A DNA stretch of 64,000 nucleotides, taken from positions 124,001 to 188,000 of the forward strand of contig NZ_SNUT01000006.1 in NCBI RefSeq assembly GCF_012027615.1. Reading direction: 5' to 3'. The notes under the pieces were generated by a model, which made no database searches, was not told the DNA's origin, and worked only from the letters and a program-made list of their open reading frames with translations. The position numbers were made by a program, and so were the translations under genes. This DNA comes from Thermococcus sp. 21S7. Lineage in GTDB: Archaea; Methanobacteriota_B; Thermococci; Thermococcales; Thermococcaceae. Shown here piece by piece: positions 50,153 through 59,260 of this stretch (positions within the stretch are counted from its first letter, which is position 1; the number at the start of each line of letters is the position of its first letter).

Positions 50153-50968
50153 TCAGACAAACCTCGCTGGCCTCAGAGTCCTCACGGATATCTCATTCTT
50201 TTCCACCATGACCTTGAAGCCCTCTTTGGCGACGTAGGTTTTGACACCGGTGACGGTCTCGATGTACTTGGCCTCCTTGTATGGGTTCGCAAAGTGCATC
50301 TTCATGCCGATGTGGCTCATGACCAGCGTCTCTGGCTTCTCCCCCATCTTCTTGAGCATCATGACAACGTCATCGGTGCTGAGGTGATAGGGAATGCCCA
50401 TGTCCCTGGGCCGGGTCACTGCGGCGATGATGAGTCTCGAACCGTCATGCCACTCAAGGAGCTCGTCGAAGTACGCGGTGTCCGGAATGTAGGATACATC
50501 TCCGTATCGGGTCTTCATGCGGAAGCCTATCGTGGTAGGGTCCGAATGTGCCGTTGGGGTTATTATGAGCTCCTCGTCGCCTATGGCTATCTTGCTCCCA
50601 GGTTCGGGAATGTGTATGCTCTCAAGGACGTCCATGTGGTACTTGCTGACCGCGGGAGTATGAGTCTCATCGCCGTAGACGACGCTCTTCGATGCTATCA
50701 GCATGCCACGCTTTTTGAGTGCGCCGCCCGTCATGGCCTCGATCAGGACTTCGACGTCGTTGCAGTGGTCAACGTGTCTGTGGGAGACGAATATTGCATC
50801 GAGCTTTCTGGGGTCGAGCTTGTAGCGCCAGGAACGAACCAGAGCCCCGGGTCCAGGATCAACGTAGATGTTCCTGCTGGCACGGATGTGGAAGCCCCCG
50901 GTGGAGCGGAACTGAGTTATCGTGATGAACCTGCCGCCCCCACTGCCGAGGAAGGTTATCTCAATCAC
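50153..50968 (-). CDS. Metallo-beta-lactamase-fold hydrolase
   Basis: 271 residues from the GTG at 50968 (MIEITFLGSGGGRF). The metal motif SHRHVDHCND (H-x-H-x-D-H, about residue 62) is intact, with later ligands in PTAHSDPTT, YIPDTAYFDE and VMSHIGMKMHF. The LGSGGGRFITITQFRSTGG start is typical of the RNase Z/PhnP-like branch. The substrate could be RNA or a phosphodiester; it cannot be told. A TATA box (CTTATATACC on the minus strand, about 51020-51030) lies upstream. Confidence 0.8.
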   Translation of the reverse strand: MIEITFLGSGGGRFITITQFRSTGGFHIRASRNIYVDPGPGALVRSWRYKLDPRKLDAIFVSHRHVDHCNDVEVLIEAMTGGALKKRGMLIASKSVVYGDETHTPAVSKYHMDVLESIHIPEPGSKIAIGDEELIITPTAHSDPTTIGFRMKTRYGDVSYIPDTAYFDELLEWHDGSRLIIAAVTRPRDMGIPYHLSTDDVVMMLKKMGEKPETLVMSHIGMKMHFANPYKEAKYIETVTGVKTYVAKEGFKVMVEKNEISVRTLRPARFV

Positions 50969-51144
50969 CCATACACCCCCACTTTCTTTTACAGACGTAG
51001 GGGTATCACAGTGAGGGTATATAAGACATTACCCTCTGCCCCGGTGAAATTAACATGAATTTTTTGACACATAAGTGAGATTCAGATGAGCACATTATAA
51101 CATCTAGTCAAAAGGTGTACATGATTACATTCATTTGCATAACA

Positions 51145-51161
51145 ATAAGTTACAGACTTAT
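51145..51161. promoter_or_regulatory. 17-bp palindrome in the OPT transporter upstream region
   Basis: ATAAGT-TACAG-ACTTAT is a perfect inverted repeat about 100 bases before the OPT gene, in the 293-base A+T-rich gap 50969-51261. It lies upstream of the likely TATA segment (ATTTTTAAC, about 51207-51215), a position suited to an activator. The gap holds no gene. Confidence 0.35.
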
Positions 51162-51261
51162 GACAAATATTTCGTAGAATTTGTAAAAATAGAGATTTAG
51201 CAAAACATTTTTAACAGCGGGAGTGTTTAATTACTACGCCACCATTCGGGAGGTGTAAGTT

Positions 51262-53136
51262 ATGGGGCTAAAACCATATATCCCACCTGAGAAATCACTA
51301 CCGGAGTACACTGTTAAGGCTTTTATTTTGGGTATAGTTCTTTCGATAGTAATGGGCGCAGCGAACGCCTACCTTGGAATGTATGCAGGAATGACGGTAA
51401 GTGCCAGTATTCCAGCGGCGGTCATTTCGATGGCCATACTCTTCGCATTCAAGGACAGAAACATCCTGGAGAACAACATGGTTCAGACCGCAGCGTCCGC
51501 CGGTGAGTCGCTCGCCGCGGGAGTCATATTCACCTTCCCGGCGCTGATCGTTCTCGGTTACTACACGACCTTCCCGTACTATATCGTGACGCTGATAGCG
51601 GCGCTCGGCGGTTCCCTCGGTGCACTCTTCACGATTGTGCTGAGGAGGGCATTCATCGTCGAGGAGAGGCTCCCATACCCAGAGGGTACCGCCTGTGCCG
51701 AGGTTCTCATAGCCGGTGACAAGGGCGGAAGCCACGCCAAGCCGATACTCTACGGTGGAATCTTCGGCGGTCTCTTCAAGCTCCTCGGAAGCTCAGGCCT
51801 CTGGGCCGGAACCGTTGAAGCCGCAAAGGCCGTTGGCTCCCGCGTCTACTACATCGGAAGCGACCTCTCCGCGGCCCTCGTGGCGGTTGGCTACATCGTT
51901 GGCCTCAACATAGCGTTCCTCGTCTTCCTCGGCGGCGCCATAGCCTGGTTCATAGCCATCCCCCTCTACGCCGGCCAGATCGACCACGGCAACATGAGTG
52001 CCCTTGACCTCGCGTGGACAATCTGGAGCACCAAGATCCGCTACATGGGTGTCGGCGCGATGGTCGTCGGTGGTCTCTGGAGCCTCATCAAGCTCAGGAA
52101 CCCGATAAAGAGGGGTATCAAGGCCGGCCTTGAGGTTGCAAAGAGGAAGCAGTCCGGCGAGGCAATCCTCAGGACCGAGGAGGACCTTCCGCTCAACTAC
52201 GTGATGATGCTCATAGCTGCCTTCGTCGTTCCGCTGTTCCTGCTCTACTTCCACATCATCGGTTCGGTGGGAATCGCGGCAATAATGGCGGTGATACTCC
52301 TCATCGTCGGCTTCCTTGGAAGCTCAATAGCAGGCTACCTGGCGGGTGTCGTTGGTTCATCCAACAACCCGGTCTCGGGAATCACCATCATGAGCCTGCT
52401 CTTCACCGCCTTCGTGCTCAAGGCCCTCGGCCTCAGCGGAATGGAGGGCATGGCGGCAACAATCCTCGTCGCGGCAGTCATATGTACCGCTGCAGCCATA
52501 GCCGGTGACACCATGCAGGACCTCGCCACCGGTTACTTCGTCGGAGCAACGCCGAAGAGACAGCAGGTATTCGAGATAGTCGGAACGTTCTTCGCCGCCC
52601 TCGTTATGGCCCCGGTGCTCAACCTGCTCATCCAGGCCTACGGTATAGCAGGAACCCCGACGGCGAAGGAGAACGCGTTGGCGGCTCCGCAGGCGTTCCT
52701 CATGGCCAAGGTCACCGAGGGCGTCTTCACCGGCAACCTTGAGTGGAACATGATATACATCGGCGCTGGAATAGCAATAGCACTCATAATCCTCGATGAG
52801 ATACTCGCCATGAAGGGCTCCAAGTTCAGGACCCCGGTCATGCCGGTCGCGGTCGGTATCTACCTGCCGCTCAGCCTCGGCGTCCCGATATTCATCGGTG
52901 GTCTAATCAAGCACTTCGCCGGCAAGGCCAGGGGCAGCGACGAGGAGAACCCGACCGACCCCGGAGTCCTCGGTGCCGCGGGACTCATCGCGGGCGAGGC
53001 CCTCATGGGCATATTCTTTGCCGCCCTCATAGTGGCCAACGTCGCACCGAGCTTTGGCTTCAGCAGCAACATCCTCGGTGTCATCCTCCTGGCCGGAATA
53101 GCGGTCTGGCTCTACATGACCGGCAAGAAGAAGTGA
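51262..53136 (+). CDS. OPT-family oligopeptide transporter
   Basis: 624 residues with about fourteen hydrophobic helices. The N-terminal LPEYTVKAFILGIVLSIVMGAANAYLGMYAGMTVSASIPAAV (in two pieces: LPEYTVKAFILGIVLS, NAYLGMYAGMTVSASIPAAV) is the OPT signature, and NPVSGITIMSLLFTAFVLKA and AGDTMQDLATGYFVGATP are typical internal motifs. Prokaryotic OPT proteins take up peptides or metal-chelate complexes using an ion gradient. A peptide role fits the downstream M20 peptidase. The ATG follows GGGAGGTGTAAGTT; a T-rich terminator follows the stop (53137-53150). Confidence 0.93.
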   Translation: MGLKPYIPPEKSLPEYTVKAFILGIVLSIVMGAANAYLGMYAGMTVSASIPAAVISMAILFAFKDRNILENNMVQTAASAGESLAAGVIFTFPALIVLGYYTTFPYYIVTLIAALGGSLGALFTIVLRRAFIVEERLPYPEGTACAEVLIAGDKGGSHAKPILYGGIFGGLFKLLGSSGLWAGTVEAAKAVGSRVYYIGSDLSAALVAVGYIVGLNIAFLVFLGGAIAWFIAIPLYAGQIDHGNMSALDLAWTIWSTKIRYMGVGAMVVGGLWSLIKLRNPIKRGIKAGLEVAKRKQSGEAILRTEEDLPLNYVMMLIAAFVVPLFLLYFHIIGSVGIAAIMAVILLIVGFLGSSIAGYLAGVVGSSNNPVSGITIMSLLFTAFVLKALGLSGMEGMAATILVAAVICTAAAIAGDTMQDLATGYFVGATPKRQQVFEIVGTFFAALVMAPVLNLLIQAYGIAGTPTAKENALAAPQAFLMAKVTEGVFTGNLEWNMIYIGAGIAIALIILDEILAMKGSKFRTPVMPVAVGIYLPLSLGVPIFIGGLIKHFAGKARGSDEENPTDPGVLGAAGLIAGEALMGIFFAALIVANVAPSFGFSSNILGVILLAGIAVWLYMTGKKK

Positions 53137-53189
53137 TTTCTTCTTTTTCCTTTCCCAACCTTTAAATTTTGAACGCCGGAGGAATGAAC

Positions 53190-53552
53190 ATGGAGGAATA
53201 CATGAACCTTGTGCCAGTGCGCAACGAGAAGGTCGAGCTGAAGAGGATCGAAGGGAAGTACTACCTTCTCATACCAATGGAATCCAAGCTTGATTTTCTG
53301 GCGAGGAAGCTCCACGGCGAGCACAGAAGGATAGAGCTTGACGAGATAGGGGCCTACACCTGGGAGCTCTGCGACGGTCGGAGAACCGTCAGGGAGATAG
53401 GAAAGGCCCTGAAGGCGCGCTTTGGGGATGAAGTTGAGCCCCTTTACGAGCGTCTGGTAACGTTTCTTTTCGAACTGGGGAAAAGGTACCTAGTTGAGTT
53501 TAAAAACGGAAACGAGCTAATCTACGGTGGTGATATGAATGACAGAGCTTGA
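53190..53552 (+). CDS. PqqD-like peptide-chaperone family protein
   Basis: 120 residues from the ATG at 53190 (CCGGAGG seven bases before). It has the PqqD winged-helix-like pattern: an N-terminal strand segment LVPVRNEKVELKRIEGKYYL, then RRIELDEIGAYTWELCDGRRTVREI and LYERLVTFLFELGKRYLVEF. PqqD proteins present peptides to radical SAM enzymes; no radical SAM partner is adjacent, so the role here is open. Its end overlaps the M20 peptidase start by 14 bases, so the two are translationally coupled. Confidence 0.75.
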   Translation: MEEYMNLVPVRNEKVELKRIEGKYYLLIPMESKLDFLARKLHGEHRRIELDEIGAYTWELCDGRRTVREIGKALKARFGDEVEPLYERLVTFLFELGKRYLVEFKNGNELIYGGDMNDRA

Positions 53553-54804
53553 AAAAATCTCAAAGGAGATTGAAAAGCTCCAGGACGAGATGGTGGAAAC
53601 CCTCGTGGAACTGATTAAAATCCCGGCCATAAGCCCGGACTATGGCTACGAGGGCGAATACGACAAGGCGCAGAAGCTGCTTGAGATGATAAAGGACTGG
53701 CCCTTCGACAGGGTCGAGGTCTACAACGCACCCGATGAGCGGGCCAAGAACGGAGTGAGACCGAGCATTCTGGCCTACTACTACGGGCAGGACGGCGAGA
53801 AGAGTCCAAGGATATGGATCCTCACCCACATTGATGTGGTTCCGCCCGGAGACATGAGCAAATGGACGGTCACCGAGCCCTTCAAGCCCGTCGTCAAGGA
53901 CGGAAAGATATACGGGCGCGGAAGCGAGGACAACGGGCAGAGCCTTGTGGCTTCGCTCTATGCGGTAAAGGCCATGATGAACCTTGGGATAAGGCCGAAG
54001 AGGACCGTTGTCTTAGCCTTCGTCAGCGACGAGGAAACGGGAAGCAAGTACGGCGTCGAGTGGCTGATGAGGGAGCACCCAGAGCTGTTCAGGAAGGACG
54101 ACCTGGTTCTCGTCCCGGACGGTGGAAACGAGGAGGGCACCTTTATCGAAGTCGCCGAGAAGAGCATCCTCTGGCTCAGGGTGAAGGTCAGGGGTAAGCA
54201 GGTCCACGCCAGCATGCCGGACAAAGGACTCAACGCCCACCGCGTCGCCCTCGACTTCGCCTACCACCTCGACAAACTCCTCCACGAGAAGTACGGCGAG
54301 GGGGACGAGCTGTTCGACCCGCCGGAGAGCACCTTCGAGCCGACGATGGTTCACGGCCCGGCCGACAGCCCGAACATAGCCCCCGGCGAGCACGAAGTGG
54401 TTTTCGACTGCAGGATTCTGCCGAGGTACGGCATAGACGACATCCTCGCCGACGCCAAGGCCCTTGCCGAGGAGGTCAAGGAGAAATACCGGAAGGAGTT
54501 CGACGGAGAGGTTCTGCCGGAGATAGAGTTCGAGGTTCTCCAGCGCATGGACGCCCCGGCTCCAACCGACCCGAACAGCGAGATAGTGAAGCTCCTCCAG
54601 GAGGCGCTCAGGAAGCTCCGCGGAAAGGAAGCCAAGGTCGGAGGAATAGGAGGCGGAACCTTCGCGGCCTACTTCAGGAAGCTCGGAATTCCGGCCGTCG
54701 TCTGGGCGACGCTCGACGAGACCGCCCACCAGCCCAACGAGTACGCCTGGATAAAGAACCTGGTGGAAGATGCCAAGGTTATGGCGGCCCTGGCCCTTCT
54801 CTGA
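53539..54804 (+). CDS. M20-family metallopeptidase (dipeptidase/deacylase type)
   Basis: 421 residues. Metal-binding motifs: HIDVVPPGD (about 95), GRGSEDNGQS (bridging Asp, about 129), SDEETGSKYG (catalytic Glu and ligand Glu, about 163), VPDGG (ligand Asp) and a C-terminal DETAHQPNEY (last His). A dimerisation-type lid domain lies between (KVRGKQVHASMPDKGLNAH). Members cleave peptides or N-acyl amino acids (ArgE/DapE/CPG2 group). Proximity to an OPT transporter suggests peptide use; the substrate is unknown. Ribosome site GGTGGTGAT. Confidence 0.9.
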   Translation: MTELEKISKEIEKLQDEMVETLVELIKIPAISPDYGYEGEYDKAQKLLEMIKDWPFDRVEVYNAPDERAKNGVRPSILAYYYGQDGEKSPRIWILTHIDVVPPGDMSKWTVTEPFKPVVKDGKIYGRGSEDNGQSLVASLYAVKAMMNLGIRPKRTVVLAFVSDEETGSKYGVEWLMREHPELFRKDDLVLVPDGGNEEGTFIEVAEKSILWLRVKVRGKQVHASMPDKGLNAHRVALDFAYHLDKLLHEKYGEGDELFDPPESTFEPTMVHGPADSPNIAPGEHEVVFDCRILPRYGIDDILADAKALAEEVKEKYRKEFDGEVLPEIEFEVLQRMDAPAPTDPNSEIVKLLQEALRKLRGKEAKVGGIGGGTFAAYFRKLGIPAVVWATLDETAHQPNEYAWIKNLVEDAKVMAALALL

Positions 54805-54888
54805 CCCCCTTCCCATTTTGTTTCAAACTCGATTGAAACTATCGCTATGTATTTATATTTTCCCGCCGAGAGTAATTCGGTGACGGGA

Positions 54889-56175
54889 ATGAGGCGGCTT
54901 TTGGCGCTTGCACTCGTCTTTGTGGTCATCGCGTCAGGCTGCATAGCCAATAACGAAGGGACGCCAACCGCCCCCCAGAACCCCTCAAGCGAGACGCCCA
55001 TCCCTCCAATGACAGGGAACGACGTTCTCGATCCGACCCAGACCGAGGAAGCCATGGACGTTGTCGGAGCCAGCAACCTCTTCGGCATTGAACTCTACCG
55101 CGAGCTGTCGAGGGAGAACGGGAACCTCTTCATCTCGCCCTTCAGCGTCTTCACGGCGATGACAATGGCCTACGAGGGCGCACGCGGCGAGACCGCCGGG
55201 GAGATGGCAAAGGTTCTCCACATTCCCGAGAACGAAACCCTGCGCAGGGAAGCGTTCAGGACACTCCTGCTCGACGCCGGGAGACCCTCCGGGATAGAGC
55301 TTAGGATAGCCAATGCCCTCTGGGTTCAGAAGGACTATCCCGTGCGGGAGGAGTACCTCGACACCATAAGGCGGTACTATCTGGGCGATGTGGAAGAGCT
55401 TGACTTCAGGGGTGACCCGGAGGGGGCGGAGAGAACGATCAACGAATGGGCGGAGGAGAAAACCAACGGCAGGATAAAGAACCTCGTGAGCGGCCTGACA
55501 CCGGACACGAGACTGATAATAACCAACGCCGTATACTTCAAGGCCAACTGGACGCTCCGCTTCAGTCCGGACGCCACGAAGAACGACACCTTTACCCTGC
55601 CCACCGGTGAAAGGGTAACGGTTCCAATGATGAACAGGGTTGGAAAGTTCAACTACGCTGAGACCGACGAGATTCAGGCCCTTGAGATGCCCTACGAGGG
55701 CTCCAGGTTCAGCAACTTCAGCATGGTGATAATCCTCCCAAAGAAGAGGGACGGCCTAAACGAAATAGAGGAAAAGCTGAGCCCGCGGTTCCTGCAGGGG
55801 CTCCTCAGCTCTCTCAAGCCGGAGGAAGTTGACGTGACGGTACCGAAGTTCAGGTTCGAGGGCGAATACCAGCTGGGCGAGACACTCAGGGGAATGGGCA
55901 TGAGAAAAGCCTTCACTGACCGTGCGGACTTCTCGGGCATCTCAGAGGAGCCCATCGCCATAAGCGAGGTCGTCCACAAGACCTTCATAAGCGTTGCCGA
56001 GAACGGCACCGAGGCGGCCGCGGCGACGGCGGTGATATTCACGGCGGTTTCGGCCCCCGGAGAAACCCCGGAGTACAAGGTCTTCAGGGCAGACCATCCC
56101 TTCCTGTTCCTCATAGTCGACAGGGACAGCGGGCTCGTGCTCTTCATCGGCAGGCTGGTTGACCCGAGGGGATGA
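54889..56175 (+). CDS. Serpin, lipoprotein-anchored protease inhibitor
   Basis: 428 residues from the ATG at 54889 (GGTGACGGGA before it; TATA TTTATATTT at about 54851). The signal MRRLLALALVFVVIASGC ends in a lipobox, followed by a Pro/Thr linker. The serpin fold is clear: GNLFISPFSVFTAMTMAYEGA, ITNAVYFKANW, and the hinge ENGTEAAAATA (about residue 370), whose small residues mark an inhibitory serpin. The reactive loop continues VIFTAVSAPGETPEYKVF. FRADHPFLFLI is the C-terminal signature. It should inhibit a serine protease outside the cell, such as a secreted subtilisin; T. kodakarensis has a comparable serpin (Tk-serpin) in a similar position. Confidence 0.93.
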   Translation: MRRLLALALVFVVIASGCIANNEGTPTAPQNPSSETPIPPMTGNDVLDPTQTEEAMDVVGASNLFGIELYRELSRENGNLFISPFSVFTAMTMAYEGARGETAGEMAKVLHIPENETLRREAFRTLLLDAGRPSGIELRIANALWVQKDYPVREEYLDTIRRYYLGDVEELDFRGDPEGAERTINEWAEEKTNGRIKNLVSGLTPDTRLIITNAVYFKANWTLRFSPDATKNDTFTLPTGERVTVPMMNRVGKFNYAETDEIQALEMPYEGSRFSNFSMVIILPKKRDGLNEIEEKLSPRFLQGLLSSLKPEEVDVTVPKFRFEGEYQLGETLRGMGMRKAFTDRADFSGISEEPIAISEVVHKTFISVAENGTEAAAATAVIFTAVSAPGETPEYKVFRADHPFLFLIVDRDSGLVLFIGRLVDPRG

Positions 56176-56204
56176 GCTTTTAAGCCCCTCCCCCAACTCT
56201 TTTT

Positions 56205-56948
56205 ATGCCCCTCTGGAAGGATGGAAAGCTAGGACTGCCGGTAAAAGAGGCCGTGAAGCTCTTTCCGGAGCTGAACGACTACCTCGACGGGCGCGGGAGG
56301 CTCGACTTCTCGAACAGGGAAGCGAGAATACTCTACAACAAAGCCATAGCGAAGGCCCTCTTCGGGCTGGAGATAGAATACCACCCGCGCGGGCTCGTGA
56401 CCACCCCCGTTTCGCGCTACCTATTCCTCAAGACCTTCCTGCGCGGGGACGAGAGGGTTCTGGAAATCGGAACCGGACACACCGCGATGATGGCGCTAAT
56501 GGCGGAGAAGCTCTTCAAGTGCGACGTTACCGCGACGGAGCTCGACGAGGAGTTCTTCGAGTATGCCAGGAAGAACATCGAGCGGAACGGCGCCGGAGTT
56601 AAGCTCATCAGGAGCAACGGGGGGATAATCAGGGGGGTAATTCCCAAAGGCGAGCGCTTTGACGTGATTTTTTCAGCCCCGCCGTACTACGAGAGGCCGA
56701 CAAGGAGCGTTCTGACGGAGAGGGAAGGCGTTGGAGGAGGCGAACACGGCGAGGCCTTCTCGGTGAGGCTCATCGAGGAGGCGCTGGATCATTTGAAGCC
56801 CGGCGGCAGGGTTGCCCTCTTCCTTCCGGACAAAAAGCCTCTGATAAAGGCCATAGAAGAAAAGGGAAAAGGGCTGGGCTACTCCGTGAGGGACGTGAAG
56901 TTCAAGGTCGGGACGAGGTGGAGGCACAGTTTGATAATGAAAAAATGA
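56205..56948 (+). CDS. METTL16/RlmF-like N6-adenine methyltransferase
   Basis: 247 residues. Motif I VLEIGTGHTAMMALMAEKL (about 86-104), motif II VTATELDEEFFEYARKNI, and the catalytic tetrapeptide SAPPYY (about 163-168), the N/S-P-P-Y form of amino-methyltransferases. The N-terminal segment with LDFSNREARILYNKAIAKALFG is typical of the RlmF/METTL16 group that methylates adenine N6 in RNA. The RNA target in archaea is not established to my knowledge. Leaderless start likely: CTTTTAAG about 27 bases before the ATG. Its end lies four bases from the convergent lipoyl gene. Confidence 0.8.
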   Translation: MPLWKDGKLGLPVKEAVKLFPELNDYLDGRGRLDFSNREARILYNKAIAKALFGLEIEYHPRGLVTTPVSRYLFLKTFLRGDERVLEIGTGHTAMMALMAEKLFKCDVTATELDEEFFEYARKNIERNGAGVKLIRSNGGIIRGVIPKGERFDVIFSAPPYYERPTRSVLTEREGVGGGEHGEAFSVRLIEEALDHLKPGGRVALFLPDKKPLIKAIEEKGKGLGYSVRDVKFKVGTRWRHSLIMKK

Positions 56949-56952
56949 AAGG

Positions 56953-57186
56953 TCAGGCCACGATGAGGCCTATCACCTGGCCCTGCGCCACCTCCTCGTT
57001 CTCCTTCACCAGAATCTTAAGCCTCCCGCTCGCCGGGGCCTTAACGTGCACGGTAACCTTTTCTATCATGACCTCCGCTATTTCTTCACCCTCCTCGACG
57101 GGGTCGCCGTCGTTTTTGTACCAGCTCAGCAGGACGCCGGTCTTTTCCTCCTTCGTCGTCCGGGGTACCTTGACCTCCGCCTCCAT
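56953..57186 (-). CDS. Free-standing lipoyl-domain protein 1
   Basis: 77 residues from the ATG at 57186 (GGTGAG nine bases before, overlapping the E1 beta stop; a GTG at 57198 is an alternative). The whole protein is one biotinyl/lipoyl domain: MEAEVKVPR, VLLSWYKNDGDPVEEGEEI, MIEKVTVHVKAP with the modifiable Lys43 in EKV, and VIGLIVA at the end. In pyruvate- or acetoin-type dehydrogenases this domain is part of E2; here it is alone, last in the operon after the E1 genes. It should carry acyl groups from E1 to the E2 core as a mobile protein. The linker and binding domains are absent. Confidence 0.88.
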   Translation of the reverse strand: MEAEVKVPRTTKEEKTGVLLSWYKNDGDPVEEGEEIAEVMIEKVTVHVKAPASGRLKILVKENEEVAQGQVIGLIVA

Positions 57187-57194
57187 TCTGCCGC

Positions 57195-58199
57195 TCACCC
57201 GACCATGTCCTTCACTGTCTTCACTATCTTCTCCCTGTCCGGAAGGACGAACCTCTCCAGCACCCTGCTGTACGGAACCGGAACGTCCGGGTAGGCTATC
57301 CTCCTCGGCAGGGCTTTGAGCTCGCTGCCTATCCTCTCGACGACGGTGGCTATTATCTCGCCGCTCATCCCGTAGCTCATGTAATCCTCGTCCACGACGA
57401 GAAGCCTTCCGGTCTTCCTGACGGAGTCTATGAGGGTCTCCTTATCGAGGGGAACGAGGGTTCTCAGGTCAATGACCTCGGCGCTTATCCCGTCCTTTTC
57501 GAGCTCTTCGGCCGCCCACAGGGCCTCGTAGACCATGCGAGATACCGTCGCTATGGTCACATCGTCGCCCTCCCTCACGACCTTGGCCTCGCCGATTGGG
57601 ACGGTATATGGCTCCTCGGGCACTTCAACCGCGGCTTCCTCCGGGGAGGGCATCCATCCGAGCCCCATGAGTCCCTTGTGGAAGAAGTACATGACCGGGT
57701 TGTCGTCCCGTATGGAGGATATCATAAGTCCCTTGGCGTCGTAGGAGTTGGAGGGGATTACTATCTTGAGTCCCGGAACGTGGGCGAACAGACCGTAGAG
57801 GCACTGGGAGTGCTGGGCCGCATCGCTGTAGCCTCCGCCGATGGCTGTGGTTATGACTATGGGCATCTTAACCTGTTCGCCCGACATGTAGTGCGCCTTG
57901 GCGATGTGGTTGTATATCTGATCCATCGCCACGCCGAAGAAGTCAACGAACATCAGCTCGACTATCGGCCTCATGCCCTTCGATGCGGCCCCGAGGGCGG
58001 CGCCTATGAAAGCCGACTCGCTTATGGGCGTATCTCTAACCCTCTCAGGGCCGAACTTCTCAAGGAGTCCGTTCGTGGCACCGAAGATTCCACCGTAGGC
58101 ACCGATGTCCTCGCCCATGACGAAGACGTTCTCATCGCGCTCCATTTCCTGCGCTATCGCTTCGGCTATCGCCTTGTACATGGGGAGCTTCCTCGCCAT
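57195..58199 (-). CDS. 2-oxo acid dehydrogenase E1 beta subunit, copy 1
   Basis: 334 residues from the ATG at 58199 (GGGGGGTGATT before it). Transketolase-like beta chain: MARKLPMYKAIAEAIAQEMERD, VFVMGEDIGAYGGIFGAT (ThDP-contact Glu region), RVRDTPISESAFIGAALGAA, and the C-terminal domain with EVIDLRTLVPLDKETLIDSV and RLLVVDEDY. It pairs with the alpha chain encoded immediately upstream (one base apart) to decarboxylate a 2-oxo acid or acetoin and transfer the product to lipoyl. The downstream lipoyl gene overlaps its end. A distinct paralogue lies at 60031. Confidence 0.93.
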   Translation of the reverse strand: MARKLPMYKAIAEAIAQEMERDENVFVMGEDIGAYGGIFGATNGLLEKFGPERVRDTPISESAFIGAALGAASKGMRPIVELMFVDFFGVAMDQIYNHIAKAHYMSGEQVKMPIVITTAIGGGYSDAAQHSQCLYGLFAHVPGLKIVIPSNSYDAKGLMISSIRDDNPVMYFFHKGLMGLGWMPSPEEAAVEVPEEPYTVPIGEAKVVREGDDVTIATVSRMVYEALWAAEELEKDGISAEVIDLRTLVPLDKETLIDSVRKTGRLLVVDEDYMSYGMSGEIIATVVERIGSELKALPRRIAYPDVPVPYSRVLERFVLPDREKIVKTVKDMVG

Positions 58200-58200
58200 T

Positions 58201-59205
58201 TCAATCACCCCCCGCAAAAACACCCTTCAGAGCTTCTTCCGGCTCAGGATACGGGCTGTTGAGGGCGAAGTCTATGGCCTCCTGAACTTTCCTCTCGTTT
58301 TCTTCCTCGATTCTCGCCAGCTCTTCCTCCGTGGCGATGTCCTTCTCAAGCAGCAGCTTCCTGAAGTTGTCCAGCGGGTCCTTCTCCTTCGCCAGTTCGA
58401 AGTCCTCCTTCGGTCTGTAGAGCTGCGGGTCACCTTCGAAGTGCCCCCTGAGCCTGTACGTTCTGACCTCTATGAGGCTCGGCCCCTCTCCGCGCCTCGC
58501 CCTTTCAACGGCTTCCTTGGCGACTTCATAGACCGCTATAACGTCGGCGCCGTCAACGCTGACCCCGGGAATGCCGTAGGCCTTAGCCCTCTCGCTGTTC
58601 TTGGCGACGGCCGTTGACTTGTCCTTTGGAACGGAGATGGCCCAGCCGTTGTCCTCTATCAGAAATACAACCGGCAGCTTCCAGACGGCTGCAAGGTTGA
58701 GCGCCTCGTGGAAAGTTCCCTGGTTGGCCGCTCCGTCACCGCCGACGGCGACTGCCACGTAGTCTTCGCCCTTCAGCTTGGCCGCGATGCCAACCCCAAC
58801 GGCCTGCGGGAAGCTCGCACCAACGATACCGCTGCAGCTGAAGTTTTTGGCCGCGTCGAAGAGGTGCATGTGGCCGCCCTTGCCCCCGGAAAGACCGGTG
58901 GCCCTGCCGAATATCTCGGCCGTCATCTTCTTCAGGTCGACCCCCTTCGCTATCGCGAAGTGGTGGGCCCTGTGGGTTCCTATAACCGCATCTTCGTCCC
59001 TAAGGTGTATGCACACACCAACGGCGGCTGACTCCTGACCCGAGGACAGGTGCAGCTCTCCTGGAATCGGACCGGCGGATATGTCAAAGCGCGGGCTCTT
59101 TCCCTCGTAGTACCACTTCGCAAGTGTCTCCTCGTACGTCCTAATCCGATGCATTGTCCCGTATAGTTCCAACAGGGTTTCCTTCGGTATCTCCTCAACT
59201 CCCAT
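58201..59205 (-). CDS. 2-oxo acid (acetoin-type) dehydrogenase E1 alpha subunit, copy 1
   Basis: 334 residues from the ATG at 59205 (AGGTGGGAGA before it). ThDP-binding motif VGGDGAANQGTFHEALNLAA to FLIEDNGWA (about residues 155-190), the GDG-x-NN-type motif ending in the EDN triad. Active-site His in GTHRAHHFAIAKG, and GGKGGHMHLFD and YRLRGHFEGDPQLYR are typical of acetoin dehydrogenase-like E1 alpha chains. It pairs with the next beta chain. The N-terminus (EEIPKETLLELYGTMHRIR) closely parallels the second alpha chain at 61002, indicating duplication. Confidence 0.93.
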   Translation of the reverse strand: MGVEEIPKETLLELYGTMHRIRTYEETLAKWYYEGKSPRFDISAGPIPGELHLSSGQESAAVGVCIHLRDEDAVIGTHRAHHFAIAKGVDLKKMTAEIFGRATGLSGGKGGHMHLFDAAKNFSCSGIVGASFPQAVGVGIAAKLKGEDYVAVAVGGDGAANQGTFHEALNLAAVWKLPVVFLIEDNGWAISVPKDKSTAVAKNSERAKAYGIPGVSVDGADVIAVYEVAKEAVERARRGEGPSLIEVRTYRLRGHFEGDPQLYRPKEDFELAKEKDPLDNFRKLLLEKDIATEEELARIEEENERKVQEAIDFALNSPYPEPEEALKGVFAGGD

Positions 59206-59260
59206 TCTCCCACCTGCCTTTTCCGTTGATTTTAGTCGAACGTGAGCAAAAAAAGAAAGG

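Noticed and set aside
51002-51020. TATCAC followed by GTGAGG as a Tgr site near the MBL hydrolase
   Set aside because: The half-sites are one base apart instead of five, so the spacing is wrong for Tgr.
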